A stretch of DNA of 64,000 nucleotides from Micrasema longulum (GCA_022494885.1 JAGVSM010000922.1:372001-436000), one strand, 5' to 3'; counted from the stretch's first letter, positions 1 through 10,859 are shown. A program made the numbers and translations. Notes: generated by a model from the sequence alone, not told the origin.

Positions 1-60
1 AACTTTCTTTTTCTTTTTTTTCCTCTTTTTTTCTTCTTTTTTTTTCCTTTATATACGTAA
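1..60. repeat. T-rich low-complexity tract
   Basis: Almost uninterrupted pyrimidine tract at the window edge. It has no coding content and could be the edge of a retrotransposon 3' region that continues outside the window. Confidence 0.5.
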
Positions 61-149
61 ATATTTGTTACGGATGTTATAGTTCTTTTTTTATATACAA
101 ATACTGTTTACCATTGTATACTTTTCTCGATGTTTTCGTTATTTTTTTA

Positions 150-242
150 ATACTATGCTATTTTTCGTTTTATTTGTTGTCATTGATTTTATTGTAATTA
201 TGTAAAAGGTTCATGGAGCCTCAAATAAATAAATAAATAAAA
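150..242 (+). mobile_element. LINE 3' end with AAATA-type tail
   Basis: The stretch ends in ATGTAAAAGGTTCATGGAGC followed by four AAATA units. The same layout (TATGTAAAAGG, a short GC-richer hairpin, then a tandem ATAAA-type tail) closes the well-preserved LINE-A copy near 43.8 kb. I read it as the 3' terminus of a 5'-truncated LINE of that type. No protein-coding part is seen. Confidence 0.5.
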
Positions 243-299
243 TGACCAAATCCAAAAATTCCAAAAAATATGTACAAAAAATAAAACGTTTAAATAAAG

Positions 300-375
300 G
301 CAAAATTGTGAATGCTACACTAAACTAGCCAATGGTAGGTCATAAGCCCTATAAACGCCTAAATATCCATGATTT
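300..375 (-). repeat. DR1 fragment
   Basis: Contains GTGAATGCTACAC, AGCCAATG and GGTCATAAGCCCT followed by a CCTAAATATCCAT-like end. This matches the core of the DR1 repeat, which recurs near 10.5, 20.0, 26.6, 27.0, 30.4, 50.3, 51.2 and 56.3 kb. Only the central part is present. Confidence 0.6.
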
Positions 376-379
376 TGGC

Positions 380-2600
380 TCGAAAATTTTTTCCCTATGT
401 CGCAACAAATTTAGAGATAAACTTGTTTAAAACAATCACTAAGGACTCATATGTAAGTCTCGATATGATTTAATCACGGATTCTATTAACCCGTGTTAAG
501 ACACGTTTTTTATTTCTTGCAAATCTGAATAATAATATAATTACAATGACATTACATACATACGGTCATTGATTACTGTTATTTGATTTATAACACACTG
601 AAAATGATACGATAAAATAAAATAAATACATGTATGTAATTGAAGTACGTATCTTCTGAGATTGTTTTAAGTTTTCCTTTTTCAAAATGACACATTTTTT
701 ATCTGTTTACAGACTTGTATCCTTTCTATAGTAAATTATTTAAATCCATTAGAAAAATCCAAATCTACTCGGGAAAACAGTGAAAAATTGAAACCAATGA
801 AAATATTTATGCCGACATTCAGGTTCGGTCCATTTTCCTCGCGCGAAATAAATAAAAAATAAATGTCAACCGGTTAGAGTTTTTTTCTAGCATTTATCTC
901 CATTTGTGGGAGGTAAAAAGCGAACGGAATATGGCAGAGTTGTGGAGAAAATCCAACAGGAAAACTGGGTGATCCACAACATGCTTAACATCTTCTTAAT
1001 TGCTGAAAGCGTAGCTCCGGGATATTAAAAAAGATGTGTTAAAAAAATTGATTATGTTGATTACCTGACAGCATGCTGGCTAAATTTTATTAGGTTAAAT
1101 TAATTAACATTGACAGGTATTTATCTTATGAGACATTCTCTCATTGTTGAGACCTGATTTTTTTAAACGGGAAAAAATACACTTTCACTACACCAGAAAT
1201 AAAAGCAAACTCAAAATTCCATTGGCAAAAAAATCATTCGTTCGAAGAGGCTCATGCATGGACGTAAAGATGTATAATAAGCCAACAAAAATAACCGTGG
1301 ATGTCAATTGTGACGCTACAATCAAACGTGGCTACATCCTTTAAAGTGAAACTAAGTAAATCGACTCTGTCTTTGAGCAATCAATATAACCATACTAGTT
1401 TCTGTTGCTTCCAAATTTTTTTGTGAATTAAATATAAACTAGATGGCTACGTTCAACGTCAAACACTCATATTGACTGGAAATCTTGAAAATGGCGGTGG
1501 CTGGAGATAGCCACATTTGAAATTTAGCGTCACAGTTGTATTTAAGTGTTTACAAGGGGGATAATGGTGTTTTTAAATTTTACCTTCCGGAAATGAGTCC
1601 GATTAGACCCAGAAATTAAAAATATTGATTGTGTTTAAAGTAGTTTCGGTGCGCTTAGATATTTTAAAAATAATTTTACAATATCACGAAAAATCAGATT
1701 TTTTTTTACGACACGTCTTTTTATTAAATGAGAGAATATTTTGACAATTAAATAATATCCATATATATAACTTTCGGAAAATAGGTCTAATCGGACCCAC
1801 CATCGCCACGCACTTTTTATTCTAACTTTATTACATGGAAAGATTATCAATTAACTTTAAGTAATTAAAAAACATGAATTTTAATTTTTTTTAATTAAAA
1901 ACATGCTGAAATGCCAAAAACTTTTTCAAATTGGAAAAAAAATTGTTTTAAGGAATTAAAAAAAACAGTCAGAACTATTGACAAGTATTACAACCTGTTC
2001 ATTCATTAATTTGTGTTCCTATTGGCACCAAGTGGTGCATATCGTACTGAAGTCATACACAAAATACGTCTTATATTGATAATCTCTTACATGGAGGGGA
2101 AGTGATTAGCCCCACATTTCAGCTGCCAGGCAATCGAACTCGGGACCTCAAATATACCCTACTTGGTTTCTTATTTTAGGATTGTTACGTAAGAGTAGCC
2201 ATCGAATCAACGACAGTCGTCCAGGATACTGTTTTACTAGGAGAACTGTAATCTTTATCCGCCCGGACACGGATAAACCTCTGTAAATGCCTAGACTAAA
2301 CATATTTTACGACAGTTTATTGTTTGGTCAGCTTTTGAGATTTAATACTCCGATAACAGAGAGGATGGTGTGAACTGTATAAATATTTCACTAACTTCCG
2401 TTTACCGCTCTTGAATGAAGCACTTCACAATTCATAATTTCACGGATATCGGTATCGTGTTAATGTTGAGAAAATGTACGTTGTAGGCAGTTTATAAAAT
2501 TTTGCATTTTATTTCGTCCGAAATTATGTAGATACAGATTTATGGTGAAATGAACTAATCAAAATAACACTTGTTTGTTAATAAAACTGGGTAGTCTCCT
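380..2600. other. No recognisable gene; short direct repeat
   Basis: AT-rich sequence with only short open frames. Two similar blocks of about 32 bp lie at 1581-1612 and 1769-1800 in the same orientation, sharing TTCGGAAA, AGTCCGATTAGACCC-like and CGGACCC-like segments. Around 2105-2160, on the minus strand, GAGTTCGATTGCC resembles a tRNA B box, but no matching A box was found. Confidence 0.4.
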
Positions 2601-2609
2601 TTCGAGCCA

Positions 2610-2930
2610 AGGGAAGACATCTCTTCTAACTGAAAGCGATTATAACAGAAAAACCAATGGTTTCCTAAAGTGATTTCGAACAAGTTTGAGATATCCTTTA
2701 CTTACAGAATGCGCATTGGGAACTGCTGTAATGGTTTTCACCTGTTCTGAATCCATGTACGGGACTCTGCGGTATGCGAATGTCAGCTTGAGGAAGAAGA
2801 TTTAAACCAGGTTTTTTTTATGCCCCATAAATTATTTTTATTCGGATTTTCTATCCGACCTCTCCGATATTAAGAATCCACTCCCTACTCATATTCTAAC
2901 TCTTCTGTCCAATAAACATGTATTTAAAAT
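2610..2930 (+). mobile_element. R1/I-type LINE fragment, C-terminal zinc-finger-like region
   Basis: The plus-strand frame reads FTYRMRIGNCCNG...HL, then VRDSAVCECQLEEEDLNQVFF. This is the layout of the region after RNase H in I/R1-type LINEs (RxRxGH, then a C.C....E...H.f..C knuckle). Here the H of RxRxGH and the last C are changed, and the knuckle H is Q. The upstream frame carries stops, so this is an old 5'-truncated copy. It is the same general type as the piece at 37.8-38.65 kb but on the other strand and clearly diverged. Confidence 0.55.
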
Positions 2931-3039
2931 TCTATGAAAATATCTAGTAATTAATGGTATTTAGTTAGAAATAATTTTTATGATATATTTACAATAAAAC
3001 ACTTTATATATTTAGGGCCACACACGAGTGTATTATTAT

Positions 3040-3090
3040 AACACAACTAGTTGCAGGTATTTTGACTACCCATCATCAAGTGTAACTAAT
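3040..3090 (-). ncRNA. Hammerhead-ribozyme-like relic (subfamily 2)
   Basis: Minus strand, 5' to 3': TTACAC, then TTGATGA (C3 of the core changed to T), an extra T, stem II GGGTA/TACCT, then GCAA in place of GAAA, palindromic CTAG, TT, and GTGT, which pairs with ACAC of the 5' flank as stem I. Order and pairing fit a type I hammerhead with a two-base-pair or dimeric stem III. Two core substitutions make it likely inactive. Near-identical blocks occur at 4.55 and 30.6 kb. Confidence 0.5.
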
Positions 3091-3279
3091 AAAATGAGTT
3101 TATCTTTGTTTACTTAAATGTGTAATACAGCATTTCTACCAATTACAATGTGCATAAATTATATAATAAAGCGTTCAAAAACATGATAAAAAAAAGCACA
3201 ATAGATTTAGAGTAGAGAATAGAGAAAGTACATAAAAACAATAGCAAACAAAGACGAATAAGTCACTAATACACACTAT

Positions 3280-3540
3280 GATACGCAGTTAGATATCAAA
3301 AGTCTAAAACTGGTAATCCCAGGATGAAAAAATCTACCTCTCTCGGTAGGCTGTTCAACAGACCAATCATTTTCCCCACAGGCATCAGCAACGGTAAATT
3401 TTTCCTGCATTCTGAAAATATAAATGGTCTGTGTTTAAGAGCTCTTAAATAATTGATCTGTTCATATAATTTATGCGCTCCAAAATATTAGGAATGTAAA
3501 TTTACCTCCGCTGTTCGATGTTCTCCACTGATCTTAGGTT
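3280..3540 (-). mobile_element. LINE-A-type C-terminal fragment
   Basis: The minus strand reads LRALKHRPFIFSECRKNLPL, then LMPVGKMIGLLNSLPREVDFF. This is the usual end of jockey/CR1-like ORF2 proteins (LPR.N....P..R....N.L....D.F). The rest is 3' untranslated sequence running toward the hammerhead-like motif below 3.1 kb. It is 5'-truncated and no catalytic domain is present. Confidence 0.6.
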
Positions 3541-3544
3541 TCTT

Positions 3545-4530
3545 GAACATATGAGTGCTGGTTAATTGATTACCGAACCGGTTGTCTCAAATTTGGCCAC
3601 CAAACGGTGAAGAGTTGACACCACGTCTATCGTAAAATGGGCGCAATGCGCGCAACGTTTACACTAACGAACACTCATTTTGATAATACAATTTTATAAT
3701 TGTAACGTGCTGGTCAATTATATAACTTGCCATGGTGATTATGCATAAGTAACTGAATATTTAAAAAAATATTGGACAGATGTCATCAAAACAAAAAGGC
3801 CACCACGGGCCGTCGAAATCTACCGGCGCCAATTGAAAAACCTTATAAGTAATAAATCTTACCAAACAGTTTCCTTACTCGTCACATTAGTTTTTTGTCC
3901 ATAGAAGATAATCGAGAAAACGCGTAGTTTCTTCAAACGGTTAAACACATATTTCCGTCAAAACCACAAGTTTCACAGAACTCCATTTCTTTTTTTAATT
4001 AACAAAATAAACGTGGACCATATTCTCAATTATGCGAAATTTATCGATTTGAGGTTATGTATTTGACATTTGATCTTTTAGCGTATTTTATTAAATAATA
4101 ATCGAAAAAAAACGCTAGATGTCTGTTTGTTCATGAAAAGCACTGCCTTCAAAGTTATCCATACACGCGTAATTACAACTGAAAAAAACCCACAAATACA
4201 CGTTTTGTTTATGTAAACAACAGCTGCAGTATGAACAAAATAAGCATTTGTGCCTGAGCCGACCCTAGGCGATGGCGGCGCTCCGATTGGTACGACACAG
4301 TACTTGACTGAATTTTATATGGCGCATTTTTCAAATTTTAAAAATAGTTACTTTGTGATTTTTTTGTTATTGTTTAAATGAAATTCTAGTAGGGTAGGCA
4401 CTGCTTATGTGCCTCTATGAAACGCACGCTACTAATCATAGCCAAGGCAATTCTCCTTCTGGCCCGCAAACTTGTGATACCAAGCATACCTAAAAGGAAC
4501 AATGATGAGTACTGCAGTGAGTAATATTCA
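3545..4530. other. No recognisable gene
   Basis: I see only short frames and no repeat shared with other parts of the window. A slightly GC-richer patch lies near 4255-4300. Confidence 0.4.
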
Positions 4531-4534
4531 TCGA

Positions 4535-4650
4535 GTTAATTGTTACACCCAATGATAGGTAGTCAGAATACCCTAAACTATTTTAATATATTGAATTCTT
4601 GTATGGTCTATATAAATAAAGTGTTAATTTTTAATATATTTAAAATATTG
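4535..4650 (+). ncRNA. Hammerhead-ribozyme-like relic (subfamily 2), degraded
   Basis: TTACAC is followed by a decayed core (CCAATGA for CUGAUGA), stem II AGGTA/TACCC, then TAAAC for GAAAC and TATTTTAAT. The downstream part (TTCTTGTATGGTCTATATAAATAA) matches the flank of the copies at 3.05 and 30.6 kb, so the homology extends beyond the core. Several catalytic positions are changed. Confidence 0.45.
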
Positions 4651-4842
4651 TTCCATGAAGTCAATGCCTAAACAATAAATTGTATAAGTTAAAGAATATG
4701 TAGAGTTTTCTTAACATTGAATGTAAACACATTTGTAAATATCTAAGTAAACGAAAAAAATTTAACTTGACACTGGCTAAAACACCCCAGTTGGGACCTC
4801 CCAACAGCCATAAAAAACGAAGAAGAAGAATAAGCGTAAAAC

Positions 4843-4993
4843 TTTTTTTTTTGCACCACAACATGCCTTGAGACTAAATTACTACCCAGTTGAGAAAAAT
4901 CACATTCAATTTTTGTGTTCTCGCCGTGAATAGAACCTAGAACCTTACGTATGTAAGTAAGGTGTCTTAACCACTACAACACGAAGGCCGCTA
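4843..4993 (-). mobile_element. tRNA-derived SINE, minus-strand copy
   Basis: On the minus strand the copy starts with a tRNA-like head (GCGGCCTTCGTGTTGTAGTGGTTAAG, A box GTTGTAGTGG) and a B-box-like GGTTCTATTC about 45 bases later. A body with TGTGATTTTTCTC-like sequence follows, and it ends GTTGTGGTGC plus an A run (T run at 4843-4852 on the plus strand). The same element lies in plus orientation at 62926-63101, which fixes both ends. Confidence 0.75.
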
Positions 4994-5296
4994 ATAACTT
5001 CTGGCCAATAACTTGAACCACTTGTGACAATAAGTGATTTACTCGTAGGACGGTAGAACAACCACTATATTTGAATTAGGAAACGTGTGGGGGGGATAAG
5101 AATACTAGCAGTCTTATATATTGCCAGTATAAAAAAAGAAAAATTAGTACCTCACAGTTTAATTTAATATTACTTTACCAAGAAGCGGTTTTCTTCGGCT
5201 TTTTGAAACACCGTGTCGATGGCGATGCCGTATCGCACAGGGTGTTCGCAAGCCGATAGATGAAATGTAGTTTTCTATACCAGATTGCGCCAGATG

Positions 5297-5365
5297 ATGT
5301 ATTATGTAGTGGGAGGGTGCACAGTAGAGCGCGGCCTTACAGTATACAAGTTCGAGTCCCGCCTG
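5297..5365 (+). mobile_element. tRNA-like SINE head
   Basis: A TGTAGTGGGAGGG A-box-like segment is followed about 40 bases later by GTTCGAGTCCC, a near-perfect B box. Flanking sequence does not match the other SINE, so this would be a different or very short family. No cloverleaf typical of a functional tRNA is evident. Confidence 0.4.
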
Positions 5366-5614
5366 AAATATGCATTCTATCGCCGTGAACGAAATAGAAA
5401 TCGCCTTTTTATTGAATGATTGCATTCAGGAATGAAAACTGGTTTCGCGAAACGAAGCGAGCTTGCATACCAAGTGATCCATATTATCACACTTTCAATG
5501 GAAACATATTCTTTGAAAGTTGCCTAGAAAGATGTACGTTTAATATTTTTTTTATTAATTCATTTATCTATTAATGTATTCATCGGCTAAGGAGGATACG
5601 CGGTGCCAAACAGT

Positions 5615-6325
5615 GGTAATAAATAGGTATTTGAACGAAAACTGCACGTCAAACTAATTATGTTGAACAAAAATTGACGTTTCGCTGTCTCGTTTTCCGT
5701 ACCCCAAAACTGAACTAATTTTGTTGTTTTTTTATTTAAAAAAAGTATTAGAATAAAAAAATTGTGTCGGTACTTATTGCATTTTTCAAAAATAGTTGAA
5801 GTGAGGAAGTTCAGTGTCTTTTTTTATTTGTTAAAAGACTATTAAACTAAACAAAAAAAAATAATATTTTTTTACATATCGTATTATCAGCACTATGATT
5901 TTTTTAAGTTTTGTATTTCTGAAATAACTCCGCGTGTGACGTCAGAGGTTGTTATCTGTTAGTTCTTCCCATTGGTTCGTTTACGGTAAGCCAACCGGAT
6001 ATCCTTCACAGCTCTCACATTGGTTTATTCACATGAACCAGTGACGTCAATCAAAGTAGTGCGTTTTTATTGAAATATTTTTGATTATTTTTTTCGTACA
6101 TTTTCAAAAAACTTTGCATTACAATTTAATGCTCTAATTTTTACCGCGATCAAGAAAATATGTTTTTTATCCAATTTTTCGTAGGGATGAAGTTCCTCAT
6201 TGTATACCATACGTCCGAAGATAGCAAATAAAATTGGGCGCCTTGAAGAGTTTTTGGATGGTTCTAGTTCCCGTTTTACAAACTATTTATAAAAATCCAA
6301 TAAACGACAGGGACACACCAGACAC
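5615..6325 (+). repeat. DR2, longest copy
   Basis: The longest copy of a repeat also found at 30.86-31.14 kb (minus), 39.66-39.85 kb and 52.42-52.75 kb (plus). Shared landmarks are AAATTGACGTTTCG, TTTTCCG.ACCCCAAAAC, TGTGTCGGT, CTGACGTCA-like blocks and a TTTTTGGATGGTTCTAGTTC end. GAGGAAGTTC near 5802 and GAAGTTCCTC near 6188 form an inverted pair inside it. No ORF is seen; it is probably a non-autonomous element or a decayed untranslated region. Confidence 0.6.
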
Positions 6326-6333
6326 ACCAATGG

Positions 6334-6593
6334 TAAATATCTGTACCTCAGAGGCAGACGGATGCAAATACAGAATTTGATGAAATGACATTTTGATTTT
6401 CGTATCCAGTTTATGATCATGTCCATTGACTTTGATTATATGTAAGTCTTTTAATGAAAAAACGAATATATTAAGATACTAAAAATACAAAATAATGTTA
6501 TAAATTATTAGAAATCAAGTATATTATTTAGGCTTGTGTTGAACATTTGACGTTTGGATTAGCATCCATCTGCCTCTGAGGTACAGATATTTA
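6334..6593. mobile_element. MITE-like element with 32-bp terminal inverted repeats
   Basis: The arm at 6334-6365 (TAAATATCTGTACCTCAGAG, continuing to GGATGC) is repeated inverted at 6562-6593 with one mismatch. About 196 bp of AT-rich non-coding sequence separate them. Size and structure fit a MITE. I could not settle the target duplication because the flanks are TA-rich. Confidence 0.75.
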
Positions 6594-6599
6594 TTTTGT

Positions 6600-7370
6600 G
6601 TAAAAATAATTGCTCTACTGCCATTATCCAGGGAGAAAATACGAGAATGCATTTGTATGAAGAAAAACGAGACAGTGTGTCCACTTTATCTATCCTTTTT
6701 TTTAAGGAAAATTGTGACGTATTGGGAACGAATTTAAAAATTCATCGCGTGCTTTAGCAAAATTTCATGGAAATTATTGTAGAATATGCGAGAATCATCT
6801 TCCTCCGAACTATTCATTAATATAAATCTGTCATATTCTGGCACCCACAACCACGGGTTGAAATTCTGTCGGCATTACCATCTGTCATAATATCTGTTCG
6901 TAAAACCTCACGAATAATTCATTGATGTCGGTAACGCGTCAAAATCAATTGGACATAGTTAAAGGGAAACATAAAGAGAAAATTAACAAAAAGCTCTTTA
7001 TGGAGTTGGTTTTTCTTTACAAAAAAATTGATATAAAAGAGCTCTAATAGTTATTTATTTTTATTTATTATTTTCTATATGCCCCCCCCCATAATGCCTC
7101 AATGAGCACAACCCGTGCCAAAGCGTTAATTTACATTATTTATCATATTTTATTTATTTATTTATCCTTTATCACATAAACATTCTGTTTTCCATTCTAT
7201 GATACATCGTCTTATTTCAATACCACAAAATAAAAATAATTTTGACTTAGAATTAAATACTATAAAGAGTATTGCTTCCAATAATAGTTATGAGTTTATA
7301 ACGTATGAACTAAATTTAACTAACAATATTTTGAATTAAAAACTTAAAATAAACCAAAGGAAAAAATACT
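6600..7370. other. No recognisable gene
   Basis: AT-rich with a C run at 7082-7090 and an ATTTATTTATTTATCC block near 7150, which looks like the inverted tail of an unrelated LINE. Confidence 0.35.
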
Positions 7371-7379
7371 TATATAGTT

Positions 7380-7905
7380 CTCAAAATATTTCTAACAATA
7401 ATGAGCATTGGCGTTGAATTTTGTACATTAATTCATTTGCTAATAATATTGCTCAAATTTTACATAACAATATTAGGCTAGATTTAAATACTAAAAATAA
7501 TAAAGGTACAATATTATCAAATTGTAAAGATAAGGATGATAAATTAAATCATTCTGGAATTTATAAATTAAATGTTCAAATTGCCCGAATTTCTGTATTG
7601 GAAAAACTTCACGTAAATTTAAAGTTAAAATCAAAGAACATATAAGATGCCCCAGCAATAATAATTTTTCAGAATTCACAAATCATCTTATATCCGAAAA
7701 CCATGATTTTAATCAAGAAACGGGTGTAGAAATTTTGCATGTATATAGATAAAAATGATTTTCTTTTAGACAATTTAGAATGATTAGAAATTAGTAAATC
7801 CATTAATCAAAAACTTGAAATAATAAATAATCAATTAAATTTAACTTCGAGTCCTCTTTTAAAAATATTCCCGTTATGATTCATTTTATCTTCTTTCTCT
7901 CTTTT
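7380..7905 (+). mobile_element. Penelope-like retroelement fragment with GIY-YIG endonuclease remnant
   Basis: The first frame reads YINSFANNIAQILHNNIRLD...KDKDDKLNHSGIYKLN. After a frameshift near 7580 it continues as FCIGKTSRKFKVKIKEHIRC, then FTNHLISENHDFN and GVEILHVYR. This is the linker and GIY-YIG domain of Penelope-like elements: GIY, then YIG as CIG, the KTSR.F..R.KEH helix and the HL...H segment. The catalytic Y of YIG reads C, and stops and frame breaks mean no active protein. The reverse transcriptase part is missing (5' truncation). About 75 bp downstream is a hammerhead-like motif, as expected for the terminal repeat of this class. Confidence 0.8.
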
Positions 7906-7978
7906 TCTCTCATTTTTCTGTCTCTTTCATCCAATAATTTATAGTATAAATAGCAACGCAAGTAATTATAAACTAGTT

Positions 7979-8022
7979 TAATTCCTGACGATGAGGTAGT
8001 AACCTCAAAACCGGTCGAAGTA
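7979..8022 (+). ncRNA. Hammerhead-ribozyme-like motif (subfamily 1) of a Penelope-like element
   Basis: Core CTGACGA at 7985-7991, an extra T at 7992, stem II GAGGT (7993-7997) with ACCTC (8002-8006) and an AGTA loop. AAAA follows where GAAA is expected, then CCGG and TC (cleavage would follow 8016). Stem I pairs TTC (7982-7984) with GAA (8017-8019). The G12 change to A should impair activity. The ACCGGT palindrome (8010-8015) would serve as stem III only between two molecules. Confidence 0.65.
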
Positions 8023-8059
8023 TCACTCTAAATTAAAGTGGTTTTTACAAATTCATAAG

Positions 8060-8720
8060 CGTATAAGGGAACATTATTTATATTTATTTCTTTATTATTT
8101 TTAAATTAAATATGTTTACAAATTCACGAACCTCCACGTGGGCAGATTAAAAAGCCATAATAATTTTAAATACTTTAAAAAAAATACTTAAAGTAAATAA
8201 TTACAAGCCAAAAAAGGAATAATAAAAAAAATAATCTAATATAAATAATGAAATATAAAATATGCAAATTTACTTAAATACATGATCAAATATACAAAAT
8301 AATAGAGTCGTTGGAATTATTATAAAGATAATATATGTACATAATTGTAATAGTAATTAAAATATCGTCCTCCTAGTTATAATAGTATATAAATAATCCA
8401 GTATTTAAATATCATATTGTTTTTAATAAAACTCCCGTTGATTCCTTTTTCTCTTACATTACTTCACATTACATACATTAATATTATTATTTTTAATCAA
8501 ATTTCTCTTCTGAAATTTGTATAACTGCTAAAATCGCTTTAATGAAATTTTATCGACTACGCTTAGAATCTTCTCCTTATATTTCTTTTTCAAATTTTAA
8601 AGATTACTTACTATACCGGTTATTCTATCATTATTCTTTATTTTTTCTCTGCTGCATTGACATGTTTTTATATTTTTAAACAACTTTTAATTACTGATTT
8701 TATATATGTATTTAGAATCA
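8060..8720. other. AT-rich, no gene recognised
   Basis: Probably the rest of the Penelope-like terminal repeat and flanking low-complexity DNA. No other repeat match was seen. Confidence 0.35.
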
Positions 8721-8726
8721 ATGTAT

Positions 8727-9030
8727 TTATTTATTTATTTATTTTGTTCATTAACGCCCAAAAGGCATTTACAAAAAATAAAAATGAAAAACATGCTAAC
8801 ATACTAAATAATAAACAGAATATACAGAAAAAAATTGTGAAATTATTTAAAAAGGATATGATAAAAAGTTTTACAAAGTAAAAAGAAAAAAACAATAATA
8901 ACAAAGGTATGCAAGAAAAAAACAGTAAGCATATAAACAAAAAATGCAAAGATATAAGCTTATGACATAAATTCTGTAAAGCAAACAATAAATAAAGTGC
9001 AATATTGCTGCTCTTACTATAATGAGTCAT
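8727..9030 (-). mobile_element. Probable LINE 3' end
   Basis: Minus strand: AAATGCCTTTTGGGCGTTAA followed by AAATA repeats (plus strand 8727-8745). This resembles the short hairpin plus AAATA tail seen at other LINE ends in this window. The overlapping 99-codon open frame is Phe/Leu-rich low complexity and I do not regard it as a gene. Confidence 0.4.
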
Positions 9031-9039
9031 TAATTTTGA

Positions 9040-9435
9040 AGATGATTTTTAAATTGACTGTCTACTGTCTTATAATTCACTTAAAGATTCTCCTCATTTT
9101 TTCTTTGAATCCCTTAAAATATGTTTGTGTATATTTATGTTTTTCCTTTTTTTAATTTTTTTTTATTATATTATTTTATTTTTACGTCTGAGCATGTTTT
9201 TCATTCTTTATTTGAATTCTTTATTTTTAATTACTTTTACAAATTTTCTTCATTTTTCATATTATTTCCATTTGTTAATACTAACTACAATCTTTAAAAT
9301 ATTTTTTTTTACTTTAATTTTTGAACAACTTCCATTTATGTTTTGTTTTTTGATTGATTGGACATTTTTTTTTTTTTTTTTTCCATACTGTTACATATTA
9401 TGCATGTATTAAATTACATATTTTATACATTATAT
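9040..9435. repeat. T-rich low-complexity region
   Basis: Long T runs, including about 18 T at 9367-9383. Open frames here encode Phe-rich low-complexity peptides with no family resemblance. Confidence 0.4.
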
Positions 9436-9439
9436 TTAT

Positions 9440-10060
9440 TAAACAGTAGAAGAGAAAAAGAGAAAAAATACATATTCTAAAAATAAACATAGCCTTAAAT
9501 TTGGAAAAAATGCCCACAAAGACTTAAACGTCTGAGCGTGGGCCATTCCTTTTTTATGGTTTTTGGTGAATTTTTTGGTGTGCAAACACAAATATGACAA
9601 TGCCATTAAAAATCATACAGAAATAACAGGAAAATGACATAAACAATGTAATTAAGACTTAAAAGTTTAGAATATGCTGTTGTACGACTCTTTCACAATA
9701 GGTGTATATCTGTATTTTCCATGCTGATCCAAGTCCTCAAAGCCACTTTAAACTTTGGAAGGGATTCTATATTTTGTATTTCCTTGGGTAGGAGATTAAA
9801 AGATCTTGGACCAACATGGAAAGAGTGTCTCTGTGCGAACTTAGTTCTGCATCCTGGAACCGACAGTACACTTTCTGATCTGCTACTAGTCCTATTTAAA
9901 TTATTGCCAAACAATTCCCTATTTTTGTGTACATATTTTAAGCATTGTAATAAATATAACTTTTTTAAATTAAGGAGTCCGCTCTCTATGTACCATTCGT
10001 TACTAGGAAGTAGTCTATGCTTTTTGTACATTATCTGATCATATAACATGATCATATAAG
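9440..10060 (-). mobile_element. LINE-C C-terminus and 3' UTR
   Basis: The minus-strand frame 10055-9693 (120 codons) starts inside the protein and ends GPRSFNLLPKEIQNIESLPK, then FKVALRTWI. This is the typical extreme C-terminus of jockey/CR1-like LINE proteins (G...FN.LP..I......FK..L). The 3' UTR includes AATGGCCCACGCTCAGACG and TCTTTGTGGGCATTTTTT, repeated in plus orientation at 22.69-22.85 kb, which shows where this family ends. The 5' part with reverse transcriptase is absent. Confidence 0.65.
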
Positions 10061-10064
10061 GTCA

Positions 10065-10435
10065 ACAGATCAAAAAGTCGAGAAAATGTAGATGTTTATG
10101 TTTAAGAAATGATATTTTAAGACCGACTATAAATGATTCGTTTATTTAGCCATCCAGTTATGCGCATCACTACAATTAACTGAGTGAGGATGACGGGAAG
10201 ATAAATCTTTTAAAAATAAGTCATCCATAGTGACGTAACATTTTGTGAAGGAACGTCACAAATCATAAATGGGAAATGTAACATACAGCTTTGTTGGATT
10301 GAACTGTCAATTTCCTTTGGAGAACACTTTAACCTTTTGGTTTGAAAAGTGCATTTTAAAAATGAAACTGTCAAAAGTTTGAAGTTTCGTAATTGTTTCT
10401 GGATTTCCATATTTTACATTTGAATGCAAACCTAT
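10065..10435. other. No recognisable gene
   Basis: Only short open frames. I saw no match to other repeats in the window. Confidence 0.3.
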
Positions 10436-10439
10436 TTTT

Positions 10440-10705
10440 AAAATGTATTACCCGCTCAACATTGGTACTTTAACAAGAAATATTATTTGTACTCAACAAT
10501 ATTTGAGTATGTCCAAATGCTTGCAGACTGGCTGGATTTCATCCCTAGGGAGTTGTTCATATTTAAATTTATTTCAACAGAGAGGGAACATATTTTTGAG
10601 AAGGGAATATGGAAGTCTAAGCTTAAGCCCTGTAAATGCCAAGACTTCCATATTCTCTTCTCACAAATGTTGAGCCTCTCTGTTGAAATAAATTTAAATG
10701 ATTTG
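10440..10705. repeat. DR1 foldback copy
   Basis: A DR1 segment (GAGTATGTCCAAATG, GACTGGCTGGATTTC, ATATGGAAGTCT) runs forward to about 10618. Its reverse complement follows after about 22 bp, from AGACTTCCATATTC at 10641 to 10701. The arms are about 60 bp with a few mismatches, so the whole could form a long hairpin. The loop contains the DR1 words AAGCCCTGTAAATGCC. Confidence 0.7.
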
Positions 10706-10859
10706 TATTGTTGTATTATTAATGGCCTCTCATCTTTATTATCTTTACCTTAAGGTATTCTTTATGAACAACACTGATTATTAACATCGTTTATAATTAT
10801 TTTTTTTGTAATTTATATGTTATCCTAAAAATATGATTAATTAAAGTAAAATAAACAAT

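Noticed and set aside
8731..9030. 99-codon minus-strand open frame
   Set aside because: Phe/Leu-rich low-complexity product of A/T-rich LINE-tail sequence.
9125..9412. 95-codon plus-strand open frame
   Set aside because: Poly-Phe product of T runs. No family resemblance.
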